Below, piece by piece: positions 9,004 through 17,832 of a stretch of DNA of 59,417 nucleotides. Position numbers and translations under genes: made by a program. The notes below the pieces were generated by a model. The model ran no database searches and was not told the DNA's origin. It was given only the letters and a program-made list of their open reading frames with translations. The stretch covers positions 1 to 59,417 of the forward strand of contig JAEZAV010000102.1 of assembly GCA_023430285.1 (NCBI GenBank). Direction: 5' to 3'. Position 1 is the stretch's first letter. Each line of letters begins with the position of its first letter. This DNA is from Methanobacteriota archaeon. GTDB lineage: Archaea > Methanobacteriota > Methanobacteria > Methanobacteriales > Methanobacteriaceae.

Positions 9004-9034
9004 TGAAAGACCTCTTTTGGTTGACATTTTATAA

Positions 9035-9059
9035 TTATTAGTTTATCTTAAACTAATAA
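9035..9059. promoter_or_regulatory. 25-bp palindrome in the leuA 5' region
   Basis: TTATTAGTTTA (9035-9045) and TAAACTAATAA (9049-9059) are perfectly complementary with a 3-nt spacer. It lies about 32 nt before the leuA start and just downstream of a minus-strand TATA-like element (about 9076-9088), so it covers the expected transcription start. An operator for leucine-dependent repression is the simplest reading. Confidence 0.55.
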
Positions 9060-9085
9060 AAAAAAGTTGTTGTTGAATAATTTTA

Positions 9086-9883
9086 TTATAATGCAGTTCC
9101 CATTATCAGGCTTAAGAAATTTCTCAAACCAGGGGCAAATCCTAAAATAAATATTGCCAACTTCAACATGTTTGCAATTGTCTTGTCTTCGATATAACTA
9201 TCTATAACATATAATGCGGCCAATATCACGGCTATTTTTAGAGGAAACATCACAGCAGCTGTTCCTACCATCCCAGTTAACGCACTTGGAAGCACATGCT
9301 GTTCACTGTATCCGTAAAAGTCCACTGCAACATACGTTGAAGATGCATCGAAGAGGTGGGCCATTAAGACTGTTAAGTTGATTTTGTTGCTGAGTAAGGA
9401 CCATTTGTTTCGAAGCAACACAAATATTGAAGATATTAAAGCCCAAATACCAAGGACTTGTAGTACTGCCACAACGTTAACTGGTCCCAAGAAGATTATG
9501 TTGGGTATGCATATCACCGCACCCACACCAAAAATTATGTACCTGTAATCAATCTGAGTTTTTTTCTCGATGAAATATGCAGATAAAACAGTTGCTATGG
9601 CTATGAAACCTGTTAAGAGGTATATTCCGGGCGTTACAAGAATGTAGGTGAGTGGGTAAATGTTGTTGTCAACAAGGGCCCGGGCACCTGAACCAAAGAA
9701 TATGAATGGTGTGAGGGGTATTATCAGATCAGCTGGATCCTTCTCCATATACTTAAACATCTTTATGATGAGAAGAATTGAAATACCGAGGATTAATCCA
9801 AAAACAACGGTGTTGAGTGTAGTATAACCCGGATGTAAATATATGAAGTTTTCCCGGATATACTGCATGATTTGAGGTATCAT
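9086..9883 (-). CDS. DUF63-family membrane protein
   Basis: 265 residues with about eight hydrophobic segments. Conserved-looking polar patches such as FIFFGSGARALVDN, AHLFDASSTYVAVDFYGY and FILGFAPGLRNFLSLIMG match archaeal DUF63 proteins, whose function is unknown. No clear ribosome binding site is seen, so it may be leaderless or start at the ATG five codons later. Confidence 0.8.
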   Translation of the reverse strand: MIPQIMQYIRENFIYLHPGYTTLNTVVFGLILGISILLIIKMFKYMEKDPADLIIPLTPFIFFGSGARALVDNNIYPLTYILVTPGIYLLTGFIAIATVLSAYFIEKKTQIDYRYIIFGVGAVICIPNIIFLGPVNVVAVLQVLGIWALISSIFVLLRNKWSLLSNKINLTVLMAHLFDASSTYVAVDFYGYSEQHVLPSALTGMVGTAAVMFPLKIAVILAALYVIDSYIEDKTIANMLKLAIFILGFAPGLRNFLSLIMGTAL

Positions 9884-9941
9884 GGTTCTAATATAGATCT
9901 TAATGCTATAAAATTTTGTATAAACTGCTAATAATCACAGC

Positions 9942-10592
9942 TCATCCAATTTTTTTGATCTTCTTGTTTATCACTTCTTTTAAAATAAGGGGCAATGGTG
10001 TTCTGTCCCCATACACACTGGTTTTCCCGGATAATATAGCTTCAATAATGGAATCGTATGAAAAATCAGCTTCAAATTCTGTTACACAGCTACCAATGGC
10101 ACCTATGAAATGAGCATCACTTGAACCTATTTCAGGAAGGTTTCGGCGTTCCGCAAGATTTTTTGCCTTCCAATTGGAATATCCAAATATGTAACGTGAA
10201 TTCAAGGTTTCAATGGCATCGATGTCCAGTTCTTTAACGCTATCGCATAAACCATCCCTGTAACTAACAAATGGATGTGCTGCTACTGCAATACCGCCCA
10301 GTGAACGGATTTTTTCAACTGTCTCCTCTGGAGACAAACCCTTCTCAACATCTTCTTTAATTCCAAGTGCTACAATATGGCCCTTACTTGAACTTACTTC
10401 AACTGCAGGAACTACAACAAAGTCTTCAAAATCTTTAGATTCCTCAATTGTAACCAGGGATCCTTTGATGGTGTTGTGATCTGCCACTGCAATAGCATCC
10501 AACCCAATTTTTTTTGCCCTTTTAATAATATCCCTAGGAGAAGCTGTAGAATCGCTTGAATATGTACTGTGTATATGGGGATCAAGTATCAT
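9942..10592 (-). CDS. PHP-domain metal-dependent phosphoesterase
   Basis: 216 residues with the four PHP signatures: DPHIHSTYSSD, AVADHNT, AAHPF and GSSDAH, which bind a trinuclear metal centre. The family includes polymerase-associated, histidinol-phosphate and nucleotide phosphoesterases; nothing specifies the substrate. Lies between the DUF1786 and DUF63 genes on the same strand and may form an operon with them. Confidence 0.88.
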   Translation of the reverse strand: MILDPHIHSTYSSDSTASPRDIIKRAKKIGLDAIAVADHNTIKGSLVTIEESKDFEDFVVVPAVEVSSSKGHIVALGIKEDVEKGLSPEETVEKIRSLGGIAVAAHPFVSYRDGLCDSVKELDIDAIETLNSRYIFGYSNWKAKNLAERRNLPEIGSSDAHFIGAIGSCVTEFEADFSYDSIIEAILSGKTSVYGDRTPLPLILKEVINKKIKKIG

Positions 10593-10623
10593 GTTTAAAC
10601 CTGTTATTTTTTTCCTTAGACTA

Positions 10624-11643
10624 TTATTTCCTAATGATTGATTTAATAAGACCCACAGGGCCAGTCATCATCACATCACCTGCAGGAGCTGCGTTGTGAA
10701 CCTTTAAATCAGTTTTTTTCAACAACTCTCTCAATGGTCCTGTAGCAACAATGCACTCGCATTTACTCATGGGACCTGTGACCCATGCTCCATGACCGCC
10801 ATCATCATGAACTTCTTCATGGGTTATGGTGCCCTTCTCAAGTTTTATCACCAAACTTTTAAGTTTGTCTGGTGTAAGGGCCCTTGTGTGGTGTTCAAAA
10901 ACACCGATTATTTTTCCTTTTTCACAGGCCGCTGCCAATGTATGGCCATTACCAATATCCATGACAATGTAACTTTCAAGATCCTTTACATAATCATCAC
11001 AAGTAGCACCGCACACTGATGCAAATTTAGAGTCCATTAGGGTTGGTTCATATCCTTTTAAAGATTTTACTACCGCATTCATTCTTGAGAAATATTCTGG
11101 AACATCCCCATGGTAAGCAAATTTTTCAGGACTTCGGGGAACATTCAGTTTTTCTTTGATCTTCATGAATCTGAAGTTTCTATCCCCCATTCCCGCCATG
11201 TATCCATGATCCTGGACAGCAATTCCCAACTCATCAAAGTCCATTTCAACGTCGAACTGGGAGAATGCTTCTTCTATTGCATCTAGATCTATATCCTTAA
11301 GTTCAACAGAGCCCAGTTCAGGATGTTTTTCATTGTCAGGTATTATGGTTATTCCAAATTGTTTCACCCGATCTAGATCGTCCCTAACAGTTATTGCCGC
11401 ACTTTCTGTCATTATTACTTTGTAACCGCGATCCAAGTGATTTTTTATGGCCTTGTTGATTGGGCCTCCTCCCATGGTACTTCCCTTGATAAAAATATCG
11501 TTGTGATGGTTTCTTATTTTCTCTGCAATTATCCGGGTTGGAGATGGCATTACCATTTTAAACGAATTTTCTATTGTATCTTCTGAGTCGTACAACATAA
11601 TATCCTGGGTGCCTACACCTATATCCACTGCCAATATCTTCAT
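10624..11643 (-). CDS. DUF1786-family ASKHA-like protein
   Basis: 339 residues. The N-terminus KILAVDIGVGTQDIMLYDS and the internal YIVMDIGNGHTLAA are phosphate-loop patterns of the actin/sugar-kinase (ASKHA) fold, and the whole matches the archaeal DUF1786 family. Function unknown. Divergent from trpB2; the TRP boxes at 11692-11707 lie between them. Confidence 0.8.
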   Translation of the reverse strand: MKILAVDIGVGTQDIMLYDSEDTIENSFKMVMPSPTRIIAEKIRNHHNDIFIKGSTMGGGPINKAIKNHLDRGYKVIMTESAAITVRDDLDRVKQFGITIIPDNEKHPELGSVELKDIDLDAIEEAFSQFDVEMDFDELGIAVQDHGYMAGMGDRNFRFMKIKEKLNVPRSPEKFAYHGDVPEYFSRMNAVVKSLKGYEPTLMDSKFASVCGATCDDYVKDLESYIVMDIGNGHTLAAACEKGKIIGVFEHHTRALTPDKLKSLVIKLEKGTITHEEVHDDGGHGAWVTGPMSKCECIVATGPLRELLKKTDLKVHNAAPAGDVMMTGPVGLIKSIIRK

Positions 11644-11691
11644 GCTCCTATACTTTGTTACAGATCATATATTAAATTATCAAAAGGGCTA

Positions 11692-11707
11692 TGTACAGAT
11701 GTGTACA
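11692..11707. promoter_or_regulatory. Two TRP boxes (TGTACA) upstream of trpB2
   Basis: TGTACA occurs at 11692-11697 and again at 11702-11707, one helical turn apart. TGTACA is the TRP box bound by TrpY in Methanothermobacter, where TrpY is known to control trpB2. A TATA-like AAATATAAAT lies downstream at about 11729-11741. TrpY itself is not in the window. Confidence 0.7.
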
Positions 11708-11843
11708 ACAAAGATTTAAGTAGGGCATAAAATATAAATTATTCAACTGATTTCAGGCGACAATTCTATTAGAGAAATCTGATATTTTTGATTTACTTAT
11801 GAATTACGTCTTTAAATTCAAAAAAAATATAATAGGTGGTTAA

Positions 11844-13136
11844 ATGTATAAAATAACTCTTTCAGAAAAGGAAACACCGAAAAAATGGTACAATATTGCT
11901 GCAGATCTTCCTGTGGAACTTCCCCCATCAACCCAAACCGAGGAAGGCCATCAAATTGATAATTTGCCTAAATTATTTTCTAAGTATGTTCTTCAACAGG
12001 AAATGTCCACAGAAAGATGGATAGACATTCCAAAAGAAGTTAGAAAGGTTTACAAACAGATTGGAAGACCTTCTGCCCTCTTCAGAGCTACAGGACTCGA
12101 AAAATACCTAGATACTCCTGCAAAAATTTACTACAAACGTGAAGATCAGTCCCCAGTGGGCAGTCACAAACTCAACACAGCAATTGCACAGGCATACTAC
12201 GCTAAAAAAGCAGGTGCTGAAAGATTAACCACCGAAACTGGTGCAGGACAATGGGGTTCAGCATTATCCCTGGCATGTTCATTGTTAGGATTGGATTGTA
12301 CAGTCTACATGGTAAACGTTTCATTCAAACAAAAACCATACCGTAAAACTGTAATGCACTTATACGATGGTGAAGTACTTCCATCCCCAAGTGACAGAAC
12401 AGAATTCGGAAGAAAAATTCTAGCAGAAGATCCAAACCATCCAGGATCTCTTGGAATAGCAATTTCAGAAGCTATGGAAGATGCCTTCAACGATGACAGT
12501 GCATTTTATACTCTCGGCAGTGTTTTAAACCATGTTCTGCTCCATCAGACAGTGATTGGTCTTGAAGCTCAGAAACAGTTCGCAAAAATTGATGAAACAC
12601 CAGACATCCTAGTTGGATGTGTTGGAGGAGGAAGTAACTTTGGTGGAGCTGCTTTCCCATTCATGAAAGATAAACTCTCTGGAGATCTGGACTGCCAGTT
12701 CCTAGCTGCAGAACCTGCATCCTGTCCAACCTTAACACAGGGAGAGTACAAATACGATTACGGTGACACTGCAGGATTAACCCCACTCATGAAGATGTAC
12801 ACATTGGGCCACGAATTTGTCCCACCATCAGTACATGCAGGAGGATTGAGATACCACGGAATGGCACCTTTAGTGGCATTACTGGTTAATCAGGGACTTG
12901 TGGAAGGAAGAACTGTAAACCAGACAGAATTGTTCCAGGCAGGCAAACTATTTGCTAACACAGAAGGAGTCATACCTGCTCCTGAAACCTGTCACGCCAT
13001 AAAAGTGGCAATAGATGAAGCAAATAAATGTAAAAAGACTGGAGAAGAAAAGAATATCATGATCACCTTTTCTGGCCATGGTCTATTGGATCTTCAGGGA
13101 TACGACGACTTCATTGAGGGACACTTAACACAGTAA
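11844..13136 (+). CDS. trpB2: Tryptophan synthase beta chain, TrpB2 type
   Basis: 430 residues, longer than TrpB1 (about 390-400), with the TrpB2 N-terminal extension. PLP lysine Lys109 lies in GSHKLNTA. ETGAGQWGSALS binds substrate and GCVGGGSNFGG holds the PLP phosphate. TrpB2 condenses serine with indole and is often encoded away from trpA, as here. AGGTGG precedes the ATG; the leader is about 80 nt behind the TRP boxes. Confidence 0.93.
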   Translation: MYKITLSEKETPKKWYNIAADLPVELPPSTQTEEGHQIDNLPKLFSKYVLQQEMSTERWIDIPKEVRKVYKQIGRPSALFRATGLEKYLDTPAKIYYKREDQSPVGSHKLNTAIAQAYYAKKAGAERLTTETGAGQWGSALSLACSLLGLDCTVYMVNVSFKQKPYRKTVMHLYDGEVLPSPSDRTEFGRKILAEDPNHPGSLGIAISEAMEDAFNDDSAFYTLGSVLNHVLLHQTVIGLEAQKQFAKIDETPDILVGCVGGGSNFGGAAFPFMKDKLSGDLDCQFLAAEPASCPTLTQGEYKYDYGDTAGLTPLMKMYTLGHEFVPPSVHAGGLRYHGMAPLVALLVNQGLVEGRTVNQTELFQAGKLFANTEGVIPAPETCHAIKVAIDEANKCKKTGEEKNIMITFSGHGLLDLQGYDDFIEGHLTQ

Positions 13137-13320
13137 AATCCCCTCTACTCTTTTTTTTAAAATTAACAAACTACTCATTTCTTTAAGATCATATTCATAA
13201 TATAATTCCGAATATTAGAAACTGTTTTATCGAAACTTAATGTTCGACATATAAATTTGAAATATTTATTTATAGGATTCGATCTATAAAATTAATAGAT
13301 AAAGATGGAGGATAATTAGT

Positions 13321-14541
13321 ATGTATCAAATAGGGGAAGCCTTAATAGGAAATGGCAATGAAATAGCTCACGTTGATTTAGTAATCGGAGACAAAAACGG
13401 ACCTGTTGGAACATCATTTGTTAACAACATGGCCAGTATGTCAATAGGACACACACCACTCTTATCTGTTATTAGACCAAACTTACTCACTAAACCTGCA
13501 ACACTGATAGTTCCAAAGGTAACTGTAAGGGACTTAGAAGATGCTGACAAGATTTTTGGTCCTGCACAGACAGCTGTGGGTCGTGCAGTTGCAGATGCAG
13601 TTGACGAAGGAATAATACCAAAGGAAGATGTGGAAGACATAGTCATAATAGCAAATGTGTTTATTCATCCTGGTGCAAAGGATTTCCGTAAAATTTACCA
13701 GTATAACTATGGAGCTACAAAATTGGCAATTCAAAGGGCAATGGAAGGATATCCATCAGTTAAAAAAGTTTTAGCAGAGAAAGATCGTGGAACTCACCCA
13801 ATAATGGGATTCAAAGTCACAAGACTGTGGAGCCCACCTTATCTCCAGGTTGCATTGGACCTTGACAACATGGAAGAAATGGAAAGAATTATCAAAACCC
13901 TTCCTAACAGGGAAAGAATTCTGATAGAAGCAGGAACTCCACTTGTTAAGAAGTTCGGTGTTGGAATCATAGGTAAGATAAGGGAACTTAAGAACGACGC
14001 ATTCATTATAGCAGATCTTAAAACATTAGATGTGGGCCGTATTGAAGTTAAAATGGCTGCAGATGAAACAGCAGATGCAATTGCAATATCCGGACTTGGA
14101 ACTGTTGAATCAATTGAAAAAGCTATACACGAAGCCCAAAAACAGGGAATTTATTCCATACTCGACATGATGAACGTGGAAAACTTCGTTGAAAAACTTG
14201 AAGCTGTCCAGTACAAACCAGACATCGTTCTTCTACACAGAAATGTTGATCTTGAAACTATGCAGGCAGAGAGGGGAGAAGAATTAGCTGAAGTTACAGA
14301 ATGGGGTAACATCAACCAGATCAAATCCATACTCGGCGAAGGTAAACTAGTTGCAGTGGCTGGTGGAATTACACCTGATCGTGTTGACAAGGCAATTGAC
14401 AGCAACGCAGATATAATAGTCGTTGGAAGGTACATAATAGGTTCCAGAGATGTTAGACGTTCTGCTCAAGACTTCCTTGACCGCATGCCTCAGGATCCAG
14501 ATACAATGAGACTTGCAATGGACGAAGACGAATCGATCTAG
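13321..14541 (+). CDS. fae-hps: Bifunctional formaldehyde-activating enzyme / 3-hexulose-6-phosphate synthase
   Basis: 406 residues. The N-terminal Fae domain (about 1-165) starts MYQIGEALIGNGNEIAHVDL with the catalytic His17 and joins formaldehyde to tetrahydromethanopterin. The C-terminal HPS domain (about 170-406) has ADLKTLDVG and VVGRYIIGS of the orotidine decarboxylase-like barrel. In methanogens the fusion is thought to run toward ribose-5-phosphate and formaldehyde. GGAGGAT precedes the start; a hairpin terminator follows. Confidence 0.95.
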   Translation: MYQIGEALIGNGNEIAHVDLVIGDKNGPVGTSFVNNMASMSIGHTPLLSVIRPNLLTKPATLIVPKVTVRDLEDADKIFGPAQTAVGRAVADAVDEGIIPKEDVEDIVIIANVFIHPGAKDFRKIYQYNYGATKLAIQRAMEGYPSVKKVLAEKDRGTHPIMGFKVTRLWSPPYLQVALDLDNMEEMERIIKTLPNRERILIEAGTPLVKKFGVGIIGKIRELKNDAFIIADLKTLDVGRIEVKMAADETADAIAISGLGTVESIEKAIHEAQKQGIYSILDMMNVENFVEKLEAVQYKPDIVLLHRNVDLETMQAERGEELAEVTEWGNINQIKSILGEGKLVAVAGGITPDRVDKAIDSNADIIVVGRYIIGSRDVRRSAQDFLDRMPQDPDTMRLAMDEDESI

Positions 14542-14570
14542 ATTGATCGAACTTTTTTTTCTTTTTTTAT
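14533..14570 (+). terminator. Terminator after fae-hps
   Basis: TCGATC (14533-14538) pairs with GATCGA (14545-14550) around the stop codon. A T-rich run (14553-14569) follows at once. Confidence 0.7.
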
Positions 14571-15081
14571 TTTTAAAATTTAAACGGATTATTTAATAGA
14601 ATTTATGATCGATGTCTTTAACTAATTATAATTGGTATCTGATCTGGTATGCCATAGAAAGTTATACTGAATTTTTAAGGGACATATTCAGTAACAAAAA
14701 CTCAGATGAATATCAACTCCTTTAAAACATTTAACATAACAAAGGATTGCTTTTAATAAAACTAACAATATTTTAGAGGATTATGAACCACGACCATAAC
14801 TGCCATTTTGTTCAAATTGCTGAAGAAATACTCGATTATTAGATCAACTTGAAATATTATTACAAAATCAATGAATTTTGGGCAAATAGTAATAATATAA
14901 ATTTGATAGAAAGTATTAAATAATTTCGAAATAGAATTTATAATAAAACCATTTAACAGTTGAGAGATGAGGTATGATCCATTAAAAGGTTTTTTAATGT
15001 CGTTAATTATCTCGATCTTAAACAGATTTTAGAACACTGGTTTTTGATCTCCAATGATCATAAAAATTATGGGGGATGAAT
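14571..15081. other. Gene-poor AT-rich interval
   Basis: I see no convincing gene. A 19-codon frame at 14783 (MNHDHNCHFV..., ended by TAG) has GAGGA too close to the ATG. Partial copies of the AGTAWTACT element (AGTAATAAT at about 14887) sit beside a TATA-like AATATAAAT, so a weak member of that regulon may begin here. Confidence 0.4.
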
Positions 15082-15300
15082 ATGGATGAACTGAATTTAG
15101 ATTTGGACTATGTTTTTAATGAATTAAAGAAATTAAAATTAGAGAAGAATCAAAATATCGTTTGGAAACGTTTCCCATACAGTGAAAATAACCTAAAAAT
15201 CGTTGAATCCGCAATTAACATTATTTCTTACAGAAAAAACGAGTACAGAATATCTTATGATGAAAATGAAATATTCGTTGAAAAAGATGTTTGGTCTTAA
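15082..15300 (+). CDS. Small hypothetical protein
   Basis: 72 residues from the ATG at 15082 (GGGGGATG just upstream; an ATG two codons earlier overlaps that site). The sequence is charged and soluble, with a helical first half (DELNLDLDYVFNELKKLKLEKNQ) and a second half that could form strands. No cysteines, membrane segment or recognised family. Isolated by 0.5 kb upstream and 0.3 kb downstream, just before the nickel/cobalt transporter. Could be a regulator or orphan. Confidence 0.55.
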   Translation: MDELNLDLDYVFNELKKLKLEKNQNIVWKRFPYSENNLKIVESAINIISYRKNEYRISYDENEIFVEKDVWS

Positions 15301-15610
15301 ACATACTTTTTGAAAACTCAATGCGATATTTCTTAATTATTTTATATCAGTAAGGAAACAAGAAACTTTCTTAAACATTAAATTTAACAAAATCAAAAAA
15401 AATATCAATATAGTAATAAATTTAACAGGGAAAAGATTAAAATAGTAATACTTACCCATAAATATATATTATATTAATCAAAAGCATTTATTGTGATTTA
15501 AAGGCGTTAAAGCAAATTTACAGAGGTATTACGATTCTTTATAAAAATTGGAGCATAGTATTACCATTAAGAATTACTCTTTAACGTAGTAAAAATTAAG
15601 GAGGAATTAA
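15301..15610 (+). other. Promoter and leader interval of cbiM
   Basis: No gene is seen. A TATA-like tract (AAATATATATTATATTA, about 15460-15476) would start transcription near 15500, giving a leader of roughly 110 nt. No cobalamin riboswitch features were recognised. Confidence 0.5.
15444..15564. promoter_or_regulatory. Three AGTAWTACT-type sites at the cbiM promoter
   Basis: A full AGTAATACT lies at 15444-15452, just upstream of the TATA tract. Core copies GTATTAC lie at 15526-15532 and 15558-15564 in the leader, exactly 32 bp apart. The same 32-bp offset separates the two copies at the nicotianamine synthase promoter. Inferred operators for a metal-responsive regulator, with NikR a candidate. 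Confidence 0.6.
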
Positions 15611-16285
15611 ATGCATATACCTGACGGATTTATACCATTGTGGCAATGTGCTATTTACTACGTAATATTGATAGTAGCATTGTACTTCTCCCTTAACTGG
15701 GCACGAAAGAATCTTGATGAAAAAATGGTTCCTTTGATGGCAGTTTTAGCTGCAGGTATATTCGCTATCATGTCCATGAACATGCCAATACCATTTGGTA
15801 CAAGTGGACATATGGTGGGCGGAGCCTTAGTAGCTATTGTATTCTGTGCCCCAGAGGCGGCTGTAATCGTATTCACATTAGTATTATTAGTACAAGGCCT
15901 GTTCTTTGGAGACGGCGGAATAACTGCTTTGGGAGCGAATGTACTTAACATGGGAATAATTGGAGGTTTCACAGGACTTTACGTATTTAAAGCTCTTAGA
16001 AAACCTATTGGAAAATACCCTGCAATTGCAATTGCATCATGGTTAGCCATATTCTTAGCTGCAGAAGCAGTTGCAATAGAAATGTGGTTGGCTGGAACAT
16101 TCCCACTTGGACAAGGATTATTCTTCATGGGATTATACCATGCATTCATAGGAATAATTGAAGCTGTATTAACTGTGGTAGTAATAATGGCTATAGAAAA
16201 AGTAAGACCTGATTTACTGGCATGGAACCGGAAAAGGAATACAGAAGAAATAAAAACTGAAGCAGGTGAGGTGGCATCAAAATGA
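15611..16285 (+). CDS. cbiM: ECF nickel/cobalt transporter, substrate-binding membrane component
   Basis: 224 residues, about six membrane helices. It opens MHIPDGFIPLWQ; the N-terminal amine, His2 and a later His bind the metal in this family. MNMPIPFGTSGHMVGGALVAI is the second conserved metal-site region. MHIPDG plus a PDGLE partner is the pattern of the nickel-type NikMN proteins, while cobalt CbiM proteins I recall start MHIMEG, so nickel is the more likely ion. Overlaps the next gene by 4 nt. GGAGG precedes the ATG. Confidence 0.9.
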   Translation: MHIPDGFIPLWQCAIYYVILIVALYFSLNWARKNLDEKMVPLMAVLAAGIFAIMSMNMPIPFGTSGHMVGGALVAIVFCAPEAAVIVFTLVLLVQGLFFGDGGITALGANVLNMGIIGGFTGLYVFKALRKPIGKYPAIAIASWLAIFLAAEAVAIEMWLAGTFPLGQGLFFMGLYHAFIGIIEAVLTVVVIMAIEKVRPDLLAWNRKRNTEEIKTEAGEVASK

Positions 16286-16572
16286 ATCAAAAAGATAAAA
16301 AATTCATCATTGGTGGAGTAATTGTCTGTTTGATAATCGCAGTATTATCCCCCTTTTTGGCATCATCCGATCCAGACGGTTTGGAAAAATCAGCAGAAAA
16401 TTTAGCAGTTGAAGATAATGGTCTTGGTTACGAACCACCATTCCCAGATTACACTGCTTTTGGAGATAGCCCACTATCTGAAATTGTAGCATTGGCAATA
16501 GGTATACTTATTGCATTAGGCTTAGGTTACGGAGTGGCATCTCTAATTAAACGGAGAAAACCAGCTGAATAA
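16282..16572 (+). CDS. PDGLE-domain (NikN-like) ECF transporter subunit
   Basis: 96 residues: an N-terminal helix, an extracytoplasmic loop with the diagnostic SDPDGLEKSAENL, and a second helix (EIVALAIGILIALGLGYG). PDGLE proteins act as the N subunit of nickel-type ECF systems and are often fused to the M subunit. Its start overlaps the end of cbiM by 4 nt. A strong terminator follows, separating MN from QO. Confidence 0.85.
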   Translation: MNQKDKKFIIGGVIVCLIIAVLSPFLASSDPDGLEKSAENLAVEDNGLGYEPPFPDYTAFGDSPLSEIVALAIGILIALGLGYGVASLIKRRKPAE

Positions 16573-16600
16573 GTTATTCAGCTGCCTTTTTTTATTTTTT
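16562..16600 (+). terminator. Strong terminator after the PDGLE gene
   Basis: CAGCTGAATAA (16562-16572) and TTATTCAGCTG (16574-16584) form an 11-bp near-perfect palindrome over the stop codon, followed by a T-rich tract (16587-16600). Confidence 0.8.
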
Positions 16601-16985
16601 TTGAATTATATTCTATAAATAGCACTTATTTAAAATTAAGTTTAATGATAATATCTGATTATTGTAAAAAAAGTCATTTGAATCTTGTAACACATATAAT
16701 GCCTAATTTTTGGATTTTTAATTATTAAAACCCAAATATAATATTCATTTCCAACCTTAGCCATATTTTTATTACTTATTTGGCCATTTTTTCAGCAATA
16801 GTAATACATAGAGTTAAACTTATATTAATGATAGGTAATTAATTATATACTACAACACGTGTTAAAAGACTTATAAGTTAATAATTCTGCCTTGAATTCC
16901 TTTGAAATTGTAATAATAAATTATTGTTAATTGGATATACTAAAACTTATAATATTGAAAAATCCAGAGATTAGGAGTCGATTTT
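16601..16985 (+). other. Promoter interval of cbiQ
   Basis: No gene is seen in this AT-rich stretch. It contains one AGTAWTACT-type site (16800-16808) and a perfect 10-bp palindrome AACACGTGTT (16854-16863). TATA-like tracts around 16840-16850 and 16935-16950 could drive cbiQO separately from cbiM. Confidence 0.45.
16800..16808. promoter_or_regulatory. AGTAWTACT-type site upstream of cbiQ
   Basis: AGTAATACA, eight of nine bases matching the consensus, lies about 180 bp before the cbiQ start. This gives the QO half of the transporter the same candidate control as the MN half. Confidence 0.5.
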
Positions 16986-17819
16986 ATGGATGGAATAAGT
17001 TCAATTCGAGCACTTGAAAATGAAACAAACAGAAAAAGTCCCCTACATTTAATCGATGGCAGAATCAAGTTAATCATGTTAATATTTATCATTGTGTATG
17101 CAGTTTTTTCTACCCAAATCATAGTTTTGATCTTCTTAGAAATCTATTTATTAATTTTGATGTACGTCTCTAAACTTTCTTTTAAGACGTCATTCCTAAG
17201 AGTCTTATTGCTTCTACCATTTGGTGGATTTATTATTGCATTTCAGCCTTTTATCCATCCTGGTACGGTGCTTTGGTCTGGTGCCTTTGGATTACAAATT
17301 ACAACGGAAGGTTTACTTTGGGGTGCACTCCTCATGTCAAGGCTAATCGTGGCATTAACTTCCATTGTGATATTATCCTCAATCAGTCCAATGCAGGAAG
17401 TGGTAGAATCCTTTAGAAAATTAGGAATGCCCCGTGAATTTGCTTTAATATTCAGTCTTATGATAAGATTTTTATTCATGTTCTTCGATGAGCTCAGCAG
17501 AATAATGCAAGCACAGAAAACCCGATGTTTCGATGCTTTTAATAAAAAACTAGCATATACGTGGAGAATGAAACAATTGGGTTATACCGTTGCAATGATG
17601 TTTCTTAGAGCCTTTGAAAGAGGGGAAACCGTTTACTTGAGTATGGCAAGTCGAGGATATTCTGATAAATCTAGCCTATATCATAATAAAGATAGAAAAA
17701 TGGGAACAAACGATTATATCCTTATCACAACCACAATTTCAATGGTTATCTGCCTACAAGTTTTAGCTATGTCGGTATTTACCAATTTTGGTATATGGGG
17801 AATGTATATCATAAAATAA
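16986..17819 (+). CDS. cbiQ: ECF nickel/cobalt transporter, T component
   Basis: 277 residues with four to six membrane helices. The cytoplasmic coupling region carries the two short motifs that bind the ATPases: SMASRGY at about 220 and the earlier QAQKTRCFDAF. The start is the ATG at 16986. The 13-nt gap to cbiO suggests one transcript. Confidence 0.9.
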   Translation: MDGISSIRALENETNRKSPLHLIDGRIKLIMLIFIIVYAVFSTQIIVLIFLEIYLLILMYVSKLSFKTSFLRVLLLLPFGGFIIAFQPFIHPGTVLWSGAFGLQITTEGLLWGALLMSRLIVALTSIVILSSISPMQEVVESFRKLGMPREFALIFSLMIRFLFMFFDELSRIMQAQKTRCFDAFNKKLAYTWRMKQLGYTVAMMFLRAFERGETVYLSMASRGYSDKSSLYHNKDRKMGTNDYILITTTISMVICLQVLAMSVFTNFGIWGMYIIK

Positions 17820-17832
17820 ATGGAGAAGTTTT

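Noticed and set aside
14783..14842. A 19-codon frame (MNHDHNCHFV...) ending at TAG, with a possible read-through as pyrrolysine
   Set aside because: The GAGGA site is too close to the ATG, the continuation after TAG looks like random AT-rich sequence, and pyrrolysine is not expected in Methanobacterium.
15301..15610. Cobalamin riboswitch in the cbiM leader
   Set aside because: No conserved B12-box-like sequence is seen. Repeated GTATTAC cores explain the leader better, and such riboswitches are rare in archaea.
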